DNA of 64,000 nt from Pseudomonas fluorescens (GCF_001307155.1 NZ_CP012830.1:3153501-3217500), one strand, 5' to 3'; numbered from the stretch's first letter, positions 25,407-36,074 are shown. The notes: a model not told the origin generated them from the sequence alone. Translations and numbers: made by a program.

Positions 25407-28361
25407 TTACTCCGCATCCAGGTGCATGGGCGTGACGACTCGGCCATCGCTTTCGGCTTCGCCCAGGTTAGCGTCAACGAAATACACCCGGTCATCGGCG
25501 AGCTGGGCTTTGTCGACCAGGTAGTCCTTGATGGTGCTGGCGCGATCCTGACCCAGTTGGCGCAGCAGCGCGGTGTCTGAAGACCAGAACTTGATCACGC
25601 CTTCACGCAGTTTGGCGGTGCGCTCTGCTTTGCCCAGTTGCGTCCATTCGGCCGGTGGCTGGGTTTTCAGGCGTGTGCGGTAAATGGCTTCGAGCAGCGG
25701 GCCTTTTTCGCTGTCCGGGACTGCCAGCAACGAAGCTTGCGCAGGGACTTTGTCGCCGCGACGCTGGAGCATTTTGTAGTAGTTGTACTGGTATTCACGT
25801 TCCAGTCGCTGTTCGGCAATCAAGGGGCCATCGCTCTTCTCGGCGGCGGTACCTTCGATTTCCAGGCGCAGGGCCGGACGTTCCTTGAGCGCTTTGGCCA
25901 GGGTATCGAGCGCCGACTCGGCGTTCTTGCTCAGCTCACTTGAACCGGGTGCGAACGACACGCTGCCCAGGTCCTCGGCCCCACTGCCGTTGACCAGCCC
26001 GCCAATGAGCTTGAAGGGTGCCTCGGCCGCGCGCACGATCAGGTTGCGCAGGGTTTGCCAGATGATCGGCATGATGCTGAATTGCGGGTTGTTCAGATCG
26101 CCTGTTATCGGCAGATCAATGGAAATTTTGCCATCGCTGTCCTTGAGCAAGGCGATGGCCAGTTTCAGCGGCAAGCTCACGGCGTCCGGGCTGTCGACTT
26201 TTTCGCCCAGTTGCAGTTGCTCCACCACCACTTTGTTTTCGGCTTTCAACTGGCCTTTGACGATCTGGTAGTGCAGGTCGAGATTGAGCCGGCCCTTGCG
26301 GATCCGGTAACCGGCAAATTTGCCGGAGTAGGGGGTCAGGGTGGTCAGTTCGACGCGTTTGAAACTGGTGGCGATATCCAGCGCGGTCATCGGGTCGAAC
26401 GGGGTGACGCTGCCCTTGATGGTCACCGGGGCGTAGCGGTCGACTTTGCCCTTGATGTCGACGGCGGCAGGTTTGACCTGGCGGCTGTCGATGGTGCCGA
26501 TCTGGCCGTTGAGCTGTTGAATGGCGGTGGCAAAGTTCGGTGTCAGGCTGAAGTCGGCGAAGTTCGCCGAACCGTCGTTGATCGCAATCGCGCCGATGTG
26601 GATACCCAGTGGCTTGTCCTTGCTTGCAGCAGGTTTCGCGGCGGCGGTTTTACTGCCGTTGTCGGGCGATTGCGGGATCAGCAGGTCGTTGATGTTGGTG
26701 GTGCGATCATCGTTGATCATGAAGCGCACATAGGGCTGTTGCAGGTTGATCTTGTCGATCGACAGGCTATCGCCATGTTGGTAGTTCAGGCCTTCGACCA
26801 CCACTTGCTGCCACTTGAGGAAGTCGCGGGTTTTCAGAGTGTCCAGGGTGTGCAATTGGTCGACCTGAGCGCGGCCGGTAACGCTGAACGCCAGTGGCTC
26901 GGTGCTTTTCAGGTCAACCGCCAGGTCGCTGCCGAGCATCCCGGAACGCAGCTCCAGACGAATGAACGGGTTGATATAGGACTGGGCGACGCGCAAGTCG
27001 ATGTCTTTGGTCTGGACCTTGAGTTTGGCGCTGATCGGCGCGAGGTTGACCTCGCCATTCGCGAGAATCTTGCCCTGCTTGCCCAGGCCGGTATCGACCT
27101 TGAGGGAGAACGGCGAACCATTGAGGCTATCGAAATTCTTCACGTCGACGTTCAGCGGGCCAAGCTCCAGTGCCACCGCCGGCTGGGCCTGACGGTCGGC
27201 CAAGTGCACTTGATAGTTGCGCAGCTCGACATCCTTGAGCAGCACTTGCCAGGGCTTGCTCGGCACCGCCGGATCGGGTTTTGGTTGCGGCGAGTCTGCC
27301 GCCGCCGGAGCCTTGGTTGACTCGGGTTTTGTGGCCGGTTTGGTCGGTTGGCTGGCGAAGAGTTTCTGCCAGTCGAGCAGGCCATCGGCTTCGCGGGCGG
27401 CCCAGGTTTCGAGCTTCTGGCTGCGGATCTTGCCGACGATCACTTGTTGCTTGACCAGATCGACCGTGGTCTCGCTGACGTCCAGACGTTCGAGGCGCAC
27501 CAGCGGCCGGCCATCCGGGGCCTTGATGGCGAACGGAGCAACGCTGACCGAGGCGTTGCTCAGCAGCAGTTCGGTTCCCTGCGTCAGGTTGAACTTGTAA
27601 TCGGTGCTCAGGTTCAGCGTTCCGTCTTCGAGCACCAGCGGCAATGCGTCACGCACGTAAGGCCACCAGGATTTCATTTTGCCGTCGGTGACTTTCAGTG
27701 TGCCTTCGGAGCTGATGGGCACCAGGCTGATGTGGCCGGTCCAGTCGATCCGACCACCCGCCGGGCCAGCTGCGACGAGGGTCATGGCGGCGTTGTCGTC
27801 GGGCAGGGTACTGAGGTTGTTCAACTCCAGATTGAGCGTGTCGTACAGGAATTCGATCGGCTCGCTCGGGCGCAGGTCCTGGAAGTGCACATAACCACTG
27901 GCCAGATTGATGTGGTCGATGCGCAGCGGGAAGGGTTTGGCGTTCGGGTCCGCAGGCGTCGGCTCACTGGCTGGCAACTTGAACAGTTGCGTGAGGTTCA
28001 GGCTGCCGTCCTTGTTGAACAGAATCTCGGTTTTCGGCTTGTCCAGCTGCACATTGATCAAGTGCAGTGCACGAGTCCAGAGGCTATCGATTTGCAGGTT
28101 GGCGTACAGGCGCTCGAAGGCGAGCTGTTCCTTGCCCGGCTCGCCGATGTTCAGGCCCCAAACGGTCAGTTCGAGACTGAAAGGATTGAGTTCGATCCGT
28201 TGAATGTGCGCAGGCACCGCCGCGTAGTTGGCCAATTGTTGATTGGCGATTCGCAAGGCGATGCCCGGTAAAATCAGAAACCCCAACAAGCTATAAAGGG
28301 CGACGGCAATCAACAAGGCGCCGATGGCGCGAATCAATCCTTTGGGCATGTTCGGCTTCAA
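25407..28361 (-). CDS. Large AsmA-like/DUF748 envelope protein
   Basis: 984 residues. Cytoplasmic stub, one N-terminal transmembrane helix (~8-32), then a very long periplasmic region. The N-terminal AsmA-like part (RIANQQLANYAAVPAHIQRIELNPFSLELTVWGL) is followed by beta-rich DUF748 repeats. A Pro/Lys/Ala linker lies near 335-370. The C-terminal part has an OmpA-like flavour (GSSELSKNAESALDTLAKALKERPALRLEIEGTA). AsmA-like proteins such as YhdP and TamB help move phospholipid to the outer membrane; that role here is inference from fold type. Confidence 0.8.
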   Translation of the reverse strand: MKPNMPKGLIRAIGALLIAVALYSLLGFLILPGIALRIANQQLANYAAVPAHIQRIELNPFSLELTVWGLNIGEPGKEQLAFERLYANLQIDSLWTRALHLINVQLDKPKTEILFNKDGSLNLTQLFKLPASEPTPADPNAKPFPLRIDHINLASGYVHFQDLRPSEPIEFLYDTLNLELNNLSTLPDDNAAMTLVAAGPAGGRIDWTGHISLVPISSEGTLKVTDGKMKSWWPYVRDALPLVLEDGTLNLSTDYKFNLTQGTELLLSNASVSVAPFAIKAPDGRPLVRLERLDVSETTVDLVKQQVIVGKIRSQKLETWAAREADGLLDWQKLFASQPTKPATKPESTKAPAAADSPQPKPDPAVPSKPWQVLLKDVELRNYQVHLADRQAQPAVALELGPLNVDVKNFDSLNGSPFSLKVDTGLGKQGKILANGEVNLAPISAKLKVQTKDIDLRVAQSYINPFIRLELRSGMLGSDLAVDLKSTEPLAFSVTGRAQVDQLHTLDTLKTRDFLKWQQVVVEGLNYQHGDSLSIDKINLQQPYVRFMINDDRTTNINDLLIPQSPDNGSKTAAAKPAASKDKPLGIHIGAIAINDGSANFADFSLTPNFATAIQQLNGQIGTIDSRQVKPAAVDIKGKVDRYAPVTIKGSVTPFDPMTALDIATSFKRVELTTLTPYSGKFAGYRIRKGRLNLDLHYQIVKGQLKAENKVVVEQLQLGEKVDSPDAVSLPLKLAIALLKDSDGKISIDLPITGDLNNPQFSIMPIIWQTLRNLIVRAAEAPFKLIGGLVNGSGAEDLGSVSFAPGSSELSKNAESALDTLAKALKERPALRLEIEGTAAEKSDGPLIAEQRLEREYQYNYYKMLQRRGDKVPAQASLLAVPDSEKGPLLEAIYRTRLKTQPPAEWTQLGKAERTAKLREGVIKFWSSDTALLRQLGQDRASTIKDYLVDKAQLADDRVYFVDANLGEAESDGRVVTPMHLDAE

Positions 28362-28455
28362 CTATCGGAATCGGGAGTGGCTTGGAGTATGGCATGCGAT
28401 TCTGGTTCCAAAGCAATCACCTTGAACAGCAAATGTCAGGTTTTTTCGAAAGAGC

Positions 28456-29472
28456 TCAGAGTTGCAGGATCAGGGTTTTCAGCGGCGGCTGCTGATCCAT
28501 CGACGGAAAGTCGCTGCCAGGTGTCAGCACTTTCCAGTCGCGCACCGGGCGTCCGGCCTTTTCTGCGCAGCGCAGCACCTGCTCACGCCAGTCGTCCATG
28601 CTGACTTTTGCCAGGTTGTTGCAGCAGATCAGCACGCCATCGTCGGCGGTGGCCAGTAGCGCCGGTTTGAGCAAACTCTGGTAGTCGCGCAGCAGGTCAA
28701 CGGTGCCGAATGCACTTTTGGCCCAGGCGGGTGGATCGAGCAGGACCAGGTCGTACTGACGCTGTTCCAGGCGCGGATAACTGGGCAGTTTCTGTCCACG
28801 GCGCTGGCTGATCGGCAGGCCGGCGAGTTGGCGGATGGCCGGGAAGTAATCGGACTGTACGAACTGCATGGTCGGCAATTGCGGGTTGAGCAGGCCGTTC
28901 TCACGGCCGACTGCCAGGTTACCCTCGGCGAAATCCAGATTGCACACCTCGCGTGCACCGCCAGCCGCCGCGGCAAGGCCGACGCCGCAGGTGTAGGCGA
29001 ACAGGTTCAGCACGCTTTTGCCGGCGCTGTGGTCCTTGACCCAGCCGCGGGCGTTGCGCAGGTCGAGAAACAGCAGCGGATCCTGTCCGGCGTGGCGACC
29101 GCGGACCCGGTAGTTCAGGCCCCATTCGTGGCCGACCATGTCGACAAGAGCTGCCTCTTCGGCGCGGTAGACCGTGTCTTCGCGATCAATGCGCGAGTTA
29201 CCCCGCGAGCGGTCGTTATAGACCAGCAGGGTGTCCAGGCCCAGATGCTGATTGATGGTCGCGTGCAGCGCGAGCAAGTCATCGCGTTCCAGCGACTGGT
29301 GAAAGCTCTGGACCAGCAGTTGCGGGCCGTAACGGTCGACGGTCAGGCCGCCAGCACCTTCCTGGCTGCCATGAAACAGTCGATAGCAGTCGGTGCCTTG
29401 CGAGTGGAGCTCGGCGAGCAAGTCTTGGCGATGATCGAGGGCGGCGCGCAGCGCCTGATTCAAGGAAGACAT
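28456..29472 (-). CDS. Class I SAM-dependent methyltransferase, RlmI/RlmK-like
   Basis: 338 residues from ATG 29472 (MSSLNQALRAALDHR). The open frame runs further upstream only through the REP repeat and is not coding there. An N-terminal region with GSQEGAGGLTVDRYG resembles the PUA/RlmI substrate domain. SAM-binding motif I VLNLFAYTCGVGLAAAAGG at ~170-188. Motif IV LLDPPAWAKSAFG near 255. This supports a 23S rRNA m5C/m7G methyltransferase. The exact target base is not determined. Confidence 0.82.
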   Translation of the reverse strand: MSSLNQALRAALDHRQDLLAELHSQGTDCYRLFHGSQEGAGGLTVDRYGPQLLVQSFHQSLERDDLLALHATINQHLGLDTLLVYNDRSRGNSRIDREDTVYRAEEAALVDMVGHEWGLNYRVRGRHAGQDPLLFLDLRNARGWVKDHSAGKSVLNLFAYTCGVGLAAAAGGAREVCNLDFAEGNLAVGRENGLLNPQLPTMQFVQSDYFPAIRQLAGLPISQRRGQKLPSYPRLEQRQYDLVLLDPPAWAKSAFGTVDLLRDYQSLLKPALLATADDGVLICCNNLAKVSMDDWREQVLRCAEKAGRPVRDWKVLTPGSDFPSMDQQPPLKTLILQL

Positions 29473-29531
29473 GGACGCGCCTTGCTGGGGAATTTGGCGC
29501 GAGAGTTTAACAGGATTGTGATCGATGGATC

Positions 29532-29670
29532 CCCTGTGGCGAGGGAGCTTGCTCCCGCTCGGGTGCGCAGCACCCGTAAAACATTCGACCGTGCTCTGTC
29601 TGAAAGAACTCGGCTGAAGGATTTGGGAGCGCTTCGCGCTCCAACGGGAGCAAGCTCCCTCGCCACAGGG
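29532..29670. repeat. Large REP-type inverted repeat with internal hairpins
   Basis: Perfect 26-nt arms (29532-29557, starting CCCTGTGGCGAGGG, and 29645-29670) enclose 87 nt. That interior carries two further small hairpins (near 29559-29577 and 29622-29641). It lies in the gap between the methyltransferase and DUF2236 genes. Confidence 0.85.
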
Positions 29671-29716
29671 TAATTGTTTGGCGAGGACTTGGTGTTCGAT
29701 CGGCAGCAGTACGCAT

Positions 29717-30589
29717 TCAGCTGGGGATTCCCATCCGCCGTTTGGCCCGCTGCACCGAACCATTGCGCACCGCCCAGCGCAGCATCGGGGCACTGCGATT
29801 GACGCTGGCGCGAATCAGTTTGCGTTGCAGCGGATTCTGGCGGACACCAAGCATGTCACTGGCCCAGTCGGGCAGCAGGTCGATGCCCGCTTGCATCATC
29901 AGCCCACCGAAGGGCCTGGCCAGGCGGCTGGGTGACGGTGCAGCGAGGAGCAACCGCAGCACTTCGCGGCTGCGTTCATCGCACAGTAGTTGTGGGCGAA
30001 TTCGCTCAAGGTATTCGCTGATTTCCCGCCGTGAGCGCGGAACATCGCGGGCGCCCAGACGCTCGGCGACCAAGGCGATCTCGCTGTAGTAACGGTCCTG
30101 ATCGGTGGGCGAAAGATTCGGATTGCGGTAGCGCAAATGCGCAGCGAGAAAATTGCTGACCTCGGCCACATGGACCCAGGTCAGCAGGTCCGGATCGCTG
30201 GCGGCATAAGGGCGCCCATCGGGCGCGGTGCCGACCACTTGCAGGTGAATGGTGCGCACTTTCTCGATCAGCCACTCGGCGTCCTGACGCGAACCGAAGG
30301 TGGTACCGGAGATGAACTGCCCGGTGCGGCGCAGTCGACCGAGCATGTCCTCACGGAAATTCGAGTGGTCCCAGACCCCGGCCAGTGCCAGCGGGTGCAA
30401 GGCTTGCAGCATCAAGGCGCTGATGCCGCCGATGAGCATGCTGCTGAAGTCGCCATGCACTTGCCAGCTCACCGAGTCGGGGCCGAAGAGCCCGGGATCG
30501 CCCTTGGGGTTTTCCAGGTCGAGCTTGCCCAGCGAAAGGCCGGACAGGCTCATGATCTGGGTTTCGATACGGCTACGGATGAATTCCAT
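29717..30589 (-). CDS. DUF2236 protein (oxygenase MpaB family)
   Basis: 290 residues, soluble and mostly helical. The family landmarks are DSVSWQVHGDFSSMLIGGISALMLQALHPLALAGVWDHS (with His residues that bind haem b in latex-clearing protein and MpaB) and RLRRTGQFISGTTFGS. Further His at TWVHVAEVSNFL. Proposed haem-dependent oxygenase; substrate unknown. It lies 63 nt downstream of the acetyl-CoA synthetase gene stop on the same strand. Confidence 0.82.
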   Translation of the reverse strand: MEFIRSRIETQIMSLSGLSLGKLDLENPKGDPGLFGPDSVSWQVHGDFSSMLIGGISALMLQALHPLALAGVWDHSNFREDMLGRLRRTGQFISGTTFGSRQDAEWLIEKVRTIHLQVVGTAPDGRPYAASDPDLLTWVHVAEVSNFLAAHLRYRNPNLSPTDQDRYYSEIALVAERLGARDVPRSRREISEYLERIRPQLLCDERSREVLRLLLAAPSPSRLARPFGGLMMQAGIDLLPDWASDMLGVRQNPLQRKLIRASVNRSAPMLRWAVRNGSVQRAKRRMGIPS

Positions 30590-30652
30590 GACGACTCGGT
30601 GGCTATGGCATTTAAAAAGTGCGCGGCCAACGGCCGCGCTTGGGTGAACAGA

Positions 30653-32590
30653 TCATTGGTTCAGACGCTTGTCGATCAGCCCGGCGACCACGCTGGGGTC
30701 GGCCAGGGTCGAGGTGTCACCGAGGCTGTCGAGCTCATTGCAGGCAATCTTGCGCAGGATGCGCCGCATGATCTTGCCCGAACGGGTTTTCGGCAAGGCC
30801 GGTGCCCATTGGATCAGATCGGGTTTGGCGAAACTGCCGATTTCCTGGCTGACGTGGGCCAGCAGTTCTTTCTTCAATGCGTCGCTGGGTTCGATGCCGT
30901 TCATCGGCGTGACAAAGGCGTAGATGCCCTGGCCCTTGAGGTCGTGGGGGTAACCGACCACCGCAGCCTCGGCGATGCTGTCATGCAGCACCAGTGCGCT
31001 TTCGACTTCGGCGGTGCCGATGCGGTGCCCGGAGACGTTGATCACATCATCGATGCGTCCGGTGATCCAGTAGTCGCCGTCTTCATCGCGCCGTGCGCCG
31101 TCGCCGGTGAAGTAGTAGCCGGGATAGGGTTTGAAATAGGTATCGATCATGCGTTGCGGGTCGCCATAGACACTGCGGATTTGCCCTGGCCAGCTTGATT
31201 TTATGGCGAGCACGCCGCTGCCGGCGCCGCTGATTTCCTTGCCGTGTTCATCGAGCAATACTGGTTGCACGCCGAACATCGGCCGGGTTGCGCAACCGGG
31301 TTTGATCCGTTGTGCACTGACCAGCGGGCTGAGCATGATGCCGCCGGTTTCGGTCTGCCACCATGTGTCGACGATCGGGCAGCGCTGCTCGCCGACTGCG
31401 TTGAAATACCAGTCCCAGGCTTCCGGGTTGATCGGCTCGCCAACGCTGCCCAGCAGCCGCAAACTGGCGCGTGAGCTGTCTTTCAACGGCTCCAGGCCTT
31501 CGCGCATCAGGGCTCGCAAGGCGGTGGGTGCGGTGTAGAAGATGTTCACCTGATGCTTGTCGATGACCTGCCAGAACCGCGAGCTGTTCGGGTAGCTTGG
31601 CACGCCTTCGAAGATCAGTGTGGTCGCGCCATTGGCCAGTGGCCCGTAGACGATGTAGCTGTGGCCGGTGACCCAGCCGACGTCGGCGGTGCACCAGAAA
31701 ACTTCGCCGTCGCGGTAGTCGAACACGTACTTGAAGGTCATCGCCGCTTGCAGCAGATAGCCGCCAGTGGTGTGAAGCACGCCTTTGGGTTTACCGGTGC
31801 TGCCGGAAGTGTAAAGGATGAACAACGGGTCTTCGGCGTCCATGGGTTCTGGCGGGCAGTCGTCGCTGACGTCGCGTAGGGCCTGGTGATACCAGAGGTC
31901 GCGGCCCTCGACCCAATTGACCTCGATCTGAGTGTGTTCGACCACTACGACAGTACTGACGGCCGGGCAACTGAGCAGGGCTTTGTCGACGTTCTGTTTG
32001 AGCGGTACGTATTTACCGCCACGTACCCCTTCATCGGCGGTAATCACGGTGCGGCAGTCCGCGTCGAGGATCCGGTCACGCAGGGAGTCGGGGGAAAACC
32101 CGCCAAAGACCACCGAGTGCACGGCGCCAATGCGTGCACAGGCGAGCATTGCGTAGGCGGCTTCAGGGATCATTGGCATGTAGATGCACACCCGGTCGCC
32201 TTTTTTTACGCCACGGCTTTTCAGCACGTTGGCCAGGCGGCAAACGCAGTGATGAAGTTTTTGGTAGGTGATGTGCAGCGATTCAGCCGGGTCGTCGCCT
32301 TCCCAGATGATCGCGGTCTGTTCGCCGCGTTGGGCGAGGTGGCGATCGATGCAGTTATAGCTGACGTTGAGCTGAGCACCGGCAAACCATTGTGCCGCGC
32401 CGGTTTTGATATTCGTGTGTTGAACGCTTTGCCAGGGGGTCGACCAGTCAAGAAAACGCTTGGCCTGTTCGGCCCAGAAAACGTCGGGTTGCTCGATGGA
32501 TTGGCGGTACAGGCGCTGGTAGTCGTCCTGACTCAGTTGCGCAGCCTGGCGGACGGCATCGGCTTTGGGGAACGTGCTGATATCGAACAT
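30653..32590 (-). CDS. acs: Acetyl-CoA synthetase (acetate--CoA ligase)
   Basis: Activates acetate to acetyl-CoA through acetyl-AMP in the cytoplasm. 645 residues, full length. ATP/AMP motifs [12 protein letters not shown] (~265), WWQTETGG (~412) and the hinge [24 protein letters not shown] (~500-525). C-terminal [11 protein letters not shown] has the lysine that is acetylated to switch Acs off. AAGGAA ribosome-binding site before ATG 32590, preceded by a 15-bp palindrome. By order relative to pgi and panBCD it matches the acsB position of P. aeruginosa. Confidence 0.95.
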   Translation of the reverse strand: MFDISTFPKADAVRQAAQLSQDDYQRLYRQSIEQPDVFWAEQAKRFLDWSTPWQSVQHTNIKTGAAQWFAGAQLNVSYNCIDRHLAQRGEQTAIIWEGDDPAESLHITYQKLHHCVCRLANVLKSRGVKKGDRVCIYMPMIPEAAYAMLACARIGAVHSVVFGGFSPDSLRDRILDADCRTVITADEGVRGGKYVPLKQNVDKALLSCPAVSTVVVVEHTQIEVNWVEGRDLWYHQALRDVSDDCPPEPMDAEDPLFILYTSGSTGKPKGVLHTTGGYLLQAAMTFKYVFDYRDGEVFWCTADVGWVTGHSYIVYGPLANGATTLIFEGVPSYPNSSRFWQVIDKHQVNIFYTAPTALRALMREGLEPLKDSSRASLRLLGSVGEPINPEAWDWYFNAVGEQRCPIVDTWWQTETGGIMLSPLVSAQRIKPGCATRPMFGVQPVLLDEHGKEISGAGSGVLAIKSSWPGQIRSVYGDPQRMIDTYFKPYPGYYFTGDGARRDEDGDYWITGRIDDVINVSGHRIGTAEVESALVLHDSIAEAAVVGYPHDLKGQGIYAFVTPMNGIEPSDALKKELLAHVSQEIGSFAKPDLIQWAPALPKTRSGKIMRRILRKIACNELDSLGDTSTLADPSVVAGLIDKRLNQ

Positions 32591-32604
32591 GGCGGTTCCT
32601 TATG

Positions 32605-32619
32605 CTTGTATTGCACAAG
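32605..32619. promoter_or_regulatory. Palindrome just upstream of acs
   Basis: CTTGTATTGCACAAG, perfect 5-bp arms with a 5-nt centre, 15 nt before the acs start codon. It could be an operator or a 5'-UTR hairpin near the ribosome-binding site. No known regulator is assigned. Confidence 0.35.
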
Positions 32620-32669
32620 TGATAAAGATGCGCCGAGTGACTATCGGGTTCAAGAGGGGAGCTACGCGA

Positions 32670-32759
32670 CCCTCGTAGGAGCAGAGCTTGCTCGCGATGA
32701 ACGATGATGCGGTGTATCGGATACACCGCAGTGTTTGCATCGCGAGCAAGCTTTGAGGG
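32670..32759. repeat. REP-type imperfect inverted repeat
   Basis: Arms contain GAGCTTGCTCGCGATG (32685-32700) and its complement near 32738-32753. The interior GCGGTGTATC/GATACACCGC hairpin is at 32709-32729. The repeat runs up to 6 nt before the pgi stop. Same unit as 37113-37199. Confidence 0.8.
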
Positions 32760-32764
32760 TCAAA

Positions 32765-34429
32765 TCACCCGCGGTGACGACCGCGGAAGTAGTTGATCAG
32801 GCCCTGGGTCGAAGCGTCTTCGGCCGGGGTTTCTTCGCTGCCGACCAGGCGGCTGTAGACGCCTTTGCCCAGCTCCTTGCCCAACTCCACGCCCCATTGG
32901 TCGAAGGCGTTGATGCCCCAGATCACGCTCTGCACGAACACCTTGTGCTCGTACATCGCCACCAGCGCGCCAAGACGACGCGGGCTGATGCGCTCGACCA
33001 CCAGGGTGTTGCTCGGGCGGTTGCCCGGGATCACCTTGTGCGACGCGAGTTTTTGCACCTGGTCTTCGGCCACGCCTTTTTCACGCAGCTCGGCTTCCGC
33101 CTCGGCGCGGGTCTTGCCGAGCATCAGCGCCTGGCTTTGCGACAGGCAGTTGGCGTACAGCCACTGATGGTGGTCGGCAACCGGGTTGAAGCTAACGATC
33201 GGCACGATGAAGTCGGCTGGAATCAGCTGGGTGCCTTGGTGCAGCAACTGGTGATAGGCGTGTTGACCGTTGCAACCGACGCCGCCCCAGATGACCGGAC
33301 CGGTATCGGTGGAAACCGGTGTGCCGTCCTGACGTACGCTCTTGCCGTTGGACTCCATGTCCAGTTGCTGCAAGTGCTTGGTGATGTTGCGCAGGTAGTG
33401 GTCATACGGCAGGATCGCGTGGCTTTGCGCGCCCCAGAAGTTGCCATACCAGACACCCAGTAATGCCAGCAGCACCGGCATGTTCTGTTCGAACGGTGCG
33501 CTCTGGAAGTGCTGGTCCATGGTGTAGGCGCCGGACAGCAGTTCCTTGAAGTTCGACATGCCGATGGCCAGGGCAATCGGCAAACCGATGGCCGACCACA
33601 GCGAGTAACGCCCACCAACCCAGTCCCACATCGGGAAGATGTTTTCTTCGCGAATACCGAAGGCCACGGCCGCAGCGTTGTTGCTCGAAACGGCGATGAA
33701 GTGGCGATACAGCTCGGCTTCGGAGCCGCCCTGAGCCAGGTACCAGGCGCGAGCGGCCTGGGCGTTTTTCAGGGTTTCGAGGGTGTTGAAGGATTTCGAG
33801 GAAACGATGAACAGCGTGGTTTCGGCACGAATCTTTGCCGACAACTCATGGAATTCGCTGCCGTCGATGTTCGCCAGGTAATGGCAGCGCACGCCTTTCT
33901 GGGCGTAGGACAACAGCGCTTCGGACACCAGCTCAGGGCCGAGGAACGAACCACCGATGCCGATGTTCACCACGTCAGTGATCGGCTTCTCGGTGTAACC
34001 ACGCCACAGGCCGTCGTGAATGCGCCCGACCAGCTCGGTGATCTGGTTCAGCACTTTGTGCACGTCAGGCATGACGTTGACGCCATTGACCGACAGCTTG
34101 TCGCCCACCGGGCGGCGCAGGGCCGTATGCAGCGCCGGACGGCCTTCGGAGGCATTGACGATTTCGCCGTTGAACAACGCCTTGATCGCGTCTTGCAAGC
34201 CGACTTCGTTCGCCAGGCCCACCAGCAGATTGCGGGTTTCGGTATTGATCAGGTTTTTCGAGTAATCAAGAAATAGTCCACAGCTGCTCAGTGTGAACTG
34301 GGTAAAACGCTGCGGGTCGGCATTGAACGCTTCGCGCATGCTGAAATCCTGCATGGCTTGGCGGTGATCATTCAGCGCCTGCCAGGCTGGCAGAGCGGTA
34401 ACGTCATGAGGAGTGCGGTAGTACGCCAT
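32765..34429 (-). CDS. pgi: Glucose-6-phosphate isomerase
   Basis: Interconverts glucose-6-P and fructose-6-P. In pseudomonads it mainly feeds fructose-6-P back to the Entner-Doudoroff route. 554 residues. The two PGI signatures are visible: region near 260-275 ([15 protein letters not shown]) and near 500 ([18 protein letters not shown], with the catalytic Lys). INIGIGGS-type loop [14 protein letters not shown] at ~150. Catalytic Glu lies in the [10 protein letters not shown] vicinity. Monocistronic by spacing. Confidence 0.97.
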   Translation of the reverse strand: MAYYRTPHDVTALPAWQALNDHRQAMQDFSMREAFNADPQRFTQFTLSSCGLFLDYSKNLINTETRNLLVGLANEVGLQDAIKALFNGEIVNASEGRPALHTALRRPVGDKLSVNGVNVMPDVHKVLNQITELVGRIHDGLWRGYTEKPITDVVNIGIGGSFLGPELVSEALLSYAQKGVRCHYLANIDGSEFHELSAKIRAETTLFIVSSKSFNTLETLKNAQAARAWYLAQGGSEAELYRHFIAVSSNNAAAVAFGIREENIFPMWDWVGGRYSLWSAIGLPIALAIGMSNFKELLSGAYTMDQHFQSAPFEQNMPVLLALLGVWYGNFWGAQSHAILPYDHYLRNITKHLQQLDMESNGKSVRQDGTPVSTDTGPVIWGGVGCNGQHAYHQLLHQGTQLIPADFIVPIVSFNPVADHHQWLYANCLSQSQALMLGKTRAEAEAELREKGVAEDQVQKLASHKVIPGNRPSNTLVVERISPRRLGALVAMYEHKVFVQSVIWGINAFDQWGVELGKELGKGVYSRLVGSEETPAEDASTQGLINYFRGRHRG

Positions 34430-34595
34430 CGCTGCGGGTTTCCTTTTTACTTGGGCTGCCTTTAGGACACTGAAAAAACCGGAATGTCCTGTTTGATGAC
34501 AGGCACCCTCCGGTTGAACTGCGAATAAACGATTAAATAGCGCAGGGCGATAACAGTAAACCTCGCGGTGTGATCTGTCTTGGCTTTGTCTGACC

Positions 34596-34624
34596 TGTGG
34601 CCGGTACTTTTTTGTACCGGCACA
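34596..34624. other. Hairpin between panD and pgi
   Basis: Inverted repeat GCCGGTAC (34600-34607) and GTACCGGC (34614-34621) with a T6 loop, extended by TGTG/CACA with one bulge. No T-tail on either strand, so not a clear terminator. Gap 34430-34674 holds no gene. Confidence 0.4.
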
Positions 34625-34674
34625 TCAGGTAGCCAGGCAGGCGGGTTTTCAGTGTTCGGAGTACGGGGGAGGGT

Positions 34675-35055
34675 TCAGGCGACCTGAACCGGGATGGCAT
34701 TGCTGGTATGGCTCAACTCGTTGCCTGGAGCCATGTAGAGCATGCGCGGTTTGAAATTGAGCAGTTCGGCTTCGCTGTAATGAGCGTAAGCGCAGATGAT
34801 CACCCGATCACCGACCTTGGCCTTGTGTGCGGCGGCACCGTTGACCGAGATCATGCGCGAGCCTTCTTCGCCACGGATGGCGTAAGTGGTGAAGCGTTCG
34901 CCGTTGTCGACGTTGTAGATCTGGATCTGTTCGTACTCACGGATCCCGGACAGGTCCAGCCATTCGCCGTCGATGGCGCAAGAGCCTTCGTAGTCGAGCA
35001 CTGCGTGGGTAACTTCGGCGCGATGCAGCTTGGCTTTGAGCATGATGGCGTGCAT
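34675..35055 (-). CDS. panD: Aspartate 1-decarboxylase
   Basis: Makes beta-alanine for pantothenate. 126 residues. The proenzyme self-cleaves between Gly24 and Ser25 (YEGSCAID) to give the pyruvoyl cofactor. Catalytic Tyr58/Thr57 region [14 protein letters not shown], substrate residues in [19 protein letters not shown]. Same strand as panC, separated by 158 nt containing a REP-type repeat, so it may have its own promoter. Confidence 0.96.
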   Translation of the reverse strand: MHAIMLKAKLHRAEVTHAVLDYEGSCAIDGEWLDLSGIREYEQIQIYNVDNGERFTTYAIRGEEGSRMISVNGAAAHKAKVGDRVIICAYAHYSEAELLNFKPRMLYMAPGNELSHTSNAIPVQVA

Positions 35056-35126
35056 GAGTGTTTCCCTTGGTCAGATCCGAACGGCGGGCAGTTTGCCCGA
35101 AGCTTTTGAGGCCGGCAATACACCGC

Positions 35127-35202
35127 AAAAGATCGCAGCCTGCGGCAGCTCCTACACGGAATCGTATAATTCTGTAGTTGCTGCCGCCGGCTGCGATCTT
35201 TT
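35127..35202. repeat. REP/BIME-type inverted repeat
   Basis: 29-nt arms (35127-35155, AAAAGATCGCAG..., and 35174-35202), imperfect, 18-nt AT-rich loop. Close copy of the element at 25027-25100. It sits between panD and panC. Confidence 0.83.
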
Positions 35203-35213
35203 GATCTTGCCCT

Positions 35214-36074
35214 TTAAACCGGAGCGTCGAGGTTCAGGTGCAGGTTGTCGATCAACCGGGTCGTGCCCAGGAAAGCGGCCACCAGGATCACCAGGTCACG
35301 GTCATCCACGGTCGCTGGGCGCAGGGTCAGTGCGTGGCGGATTTCCAGGTAATCAGGACGCAACCCTGCGGCCTGGAGCTGCTCGATCTTCCGGGCCAGG
35401 AGCGCCGGATAATCGCGTTCGCCCTGTTTGATGGCTTCGGCGATGTCGCTCAGCGTGCGATACACAATTGGCGCGACGGCCCGCTGTTCTTCGCTGAGGA
35501 AACCATTGCGCGAGGACAGCGCCAAACCGTCGGCGGCTCTTACGGTGGGTTCGCCAATGATCTGGATCGGCATGTTCAGGTCATGCACCAGCGCACGAAT
35601 CACCGCCAGTTGCTGGAAGTCTTTCTGACCGAAGACCGCGAGGTCGGGCTGAACCATGTTGAACAACTTGCTGACCACCGTCGCCACGCCTTCGAAATGC
35701 CCGGGGCGGCTGGCGCCACACAGGCCTTCAGACAGCAGTGGAACGCTGACGCGGGTCTGGCCGGCCATGCCGTCCGGGTACATTTCCTCGACGGTTGGGG
35801 CGAACAGCAGGTGACAGCCGGCTTGCAGCAGTTTCTCCTGGTCGGCGGCCAAGGTCCGCGGATACTTGTCGAGGTCTTCGCCGGCACCGAATTGCAGCGG
35901 GTTGACGAAAATGCTCGCGACCACGAAGTCCGCTCGTTGGGCGGCTTTGGTGACCAGTGCGACGTGACCACTGTGCAGGTTGCCCATGGTCGGTACGAAG
36001 CCGATACGTTTGCCTTCGCCGCGAGCGCGGGCGACGGCGGCACGCAGTTCGCGTACGGTTTTGACAGTGTTCAT
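35214..36074 (-). CDS. panC: Pantothenate synthetase
   Basis: Joins pantoate and beta-alanine using ATP. 286 residues. N-terminal [17 protein letters not shown] has the HIGH-like nucleotide motif (HSGH at ~34-37). [13 protein letters not shown] (~150-162) and the late LSSRNGFLS (~187-195, KMSKS equivalent). Its start overlaps the panB stop by 4 nt (ATGA), so panB-panC are translationally coupled. Confidence 0.96.
   Translation of the reverse strand: MNTVKTVRELRAAVARARGEGKRIGFVPTMGNLHSGHVALVTKAAQRADFVVASIFVNPLQFGAGEDLDKYPRTLAADQEKLLQAGCHLLFAPTVEEMYPDGMAGQTRVSVPLLSEGLCGASRPGHFEGVATVVSKLFNMVQPDLAVFGQKDFQQLAVIRALVHDLNMPIQIIGEPTVRAADGLALSSRNGFLSEEQRAVAPIVYRTLSDIAEAIKQGERDYPALLARKIEQLQAAGLRPDYLEIRHALTLRPATVDDRDLVILVAAFLGTTRLIDNLHLNLDAPV

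Noticed and set aside
26055..28271. Two long plus-strand open frames opposite the DUF748 gene
   Set aside because: Antisense shadows with low-complexity Val/Gln/Asp composition and no signal or domain.
29473..29793. Upstream extension of the methyltransferase gene
   Set aside because: It would translate the REP inverted repeat; the conserved protein begins at 29472.
34596..34624. Hairpin downstream of panD as a terminator
   Set aside because: No T-tract on either strand after the stem, so it is listed only as a hairpin.
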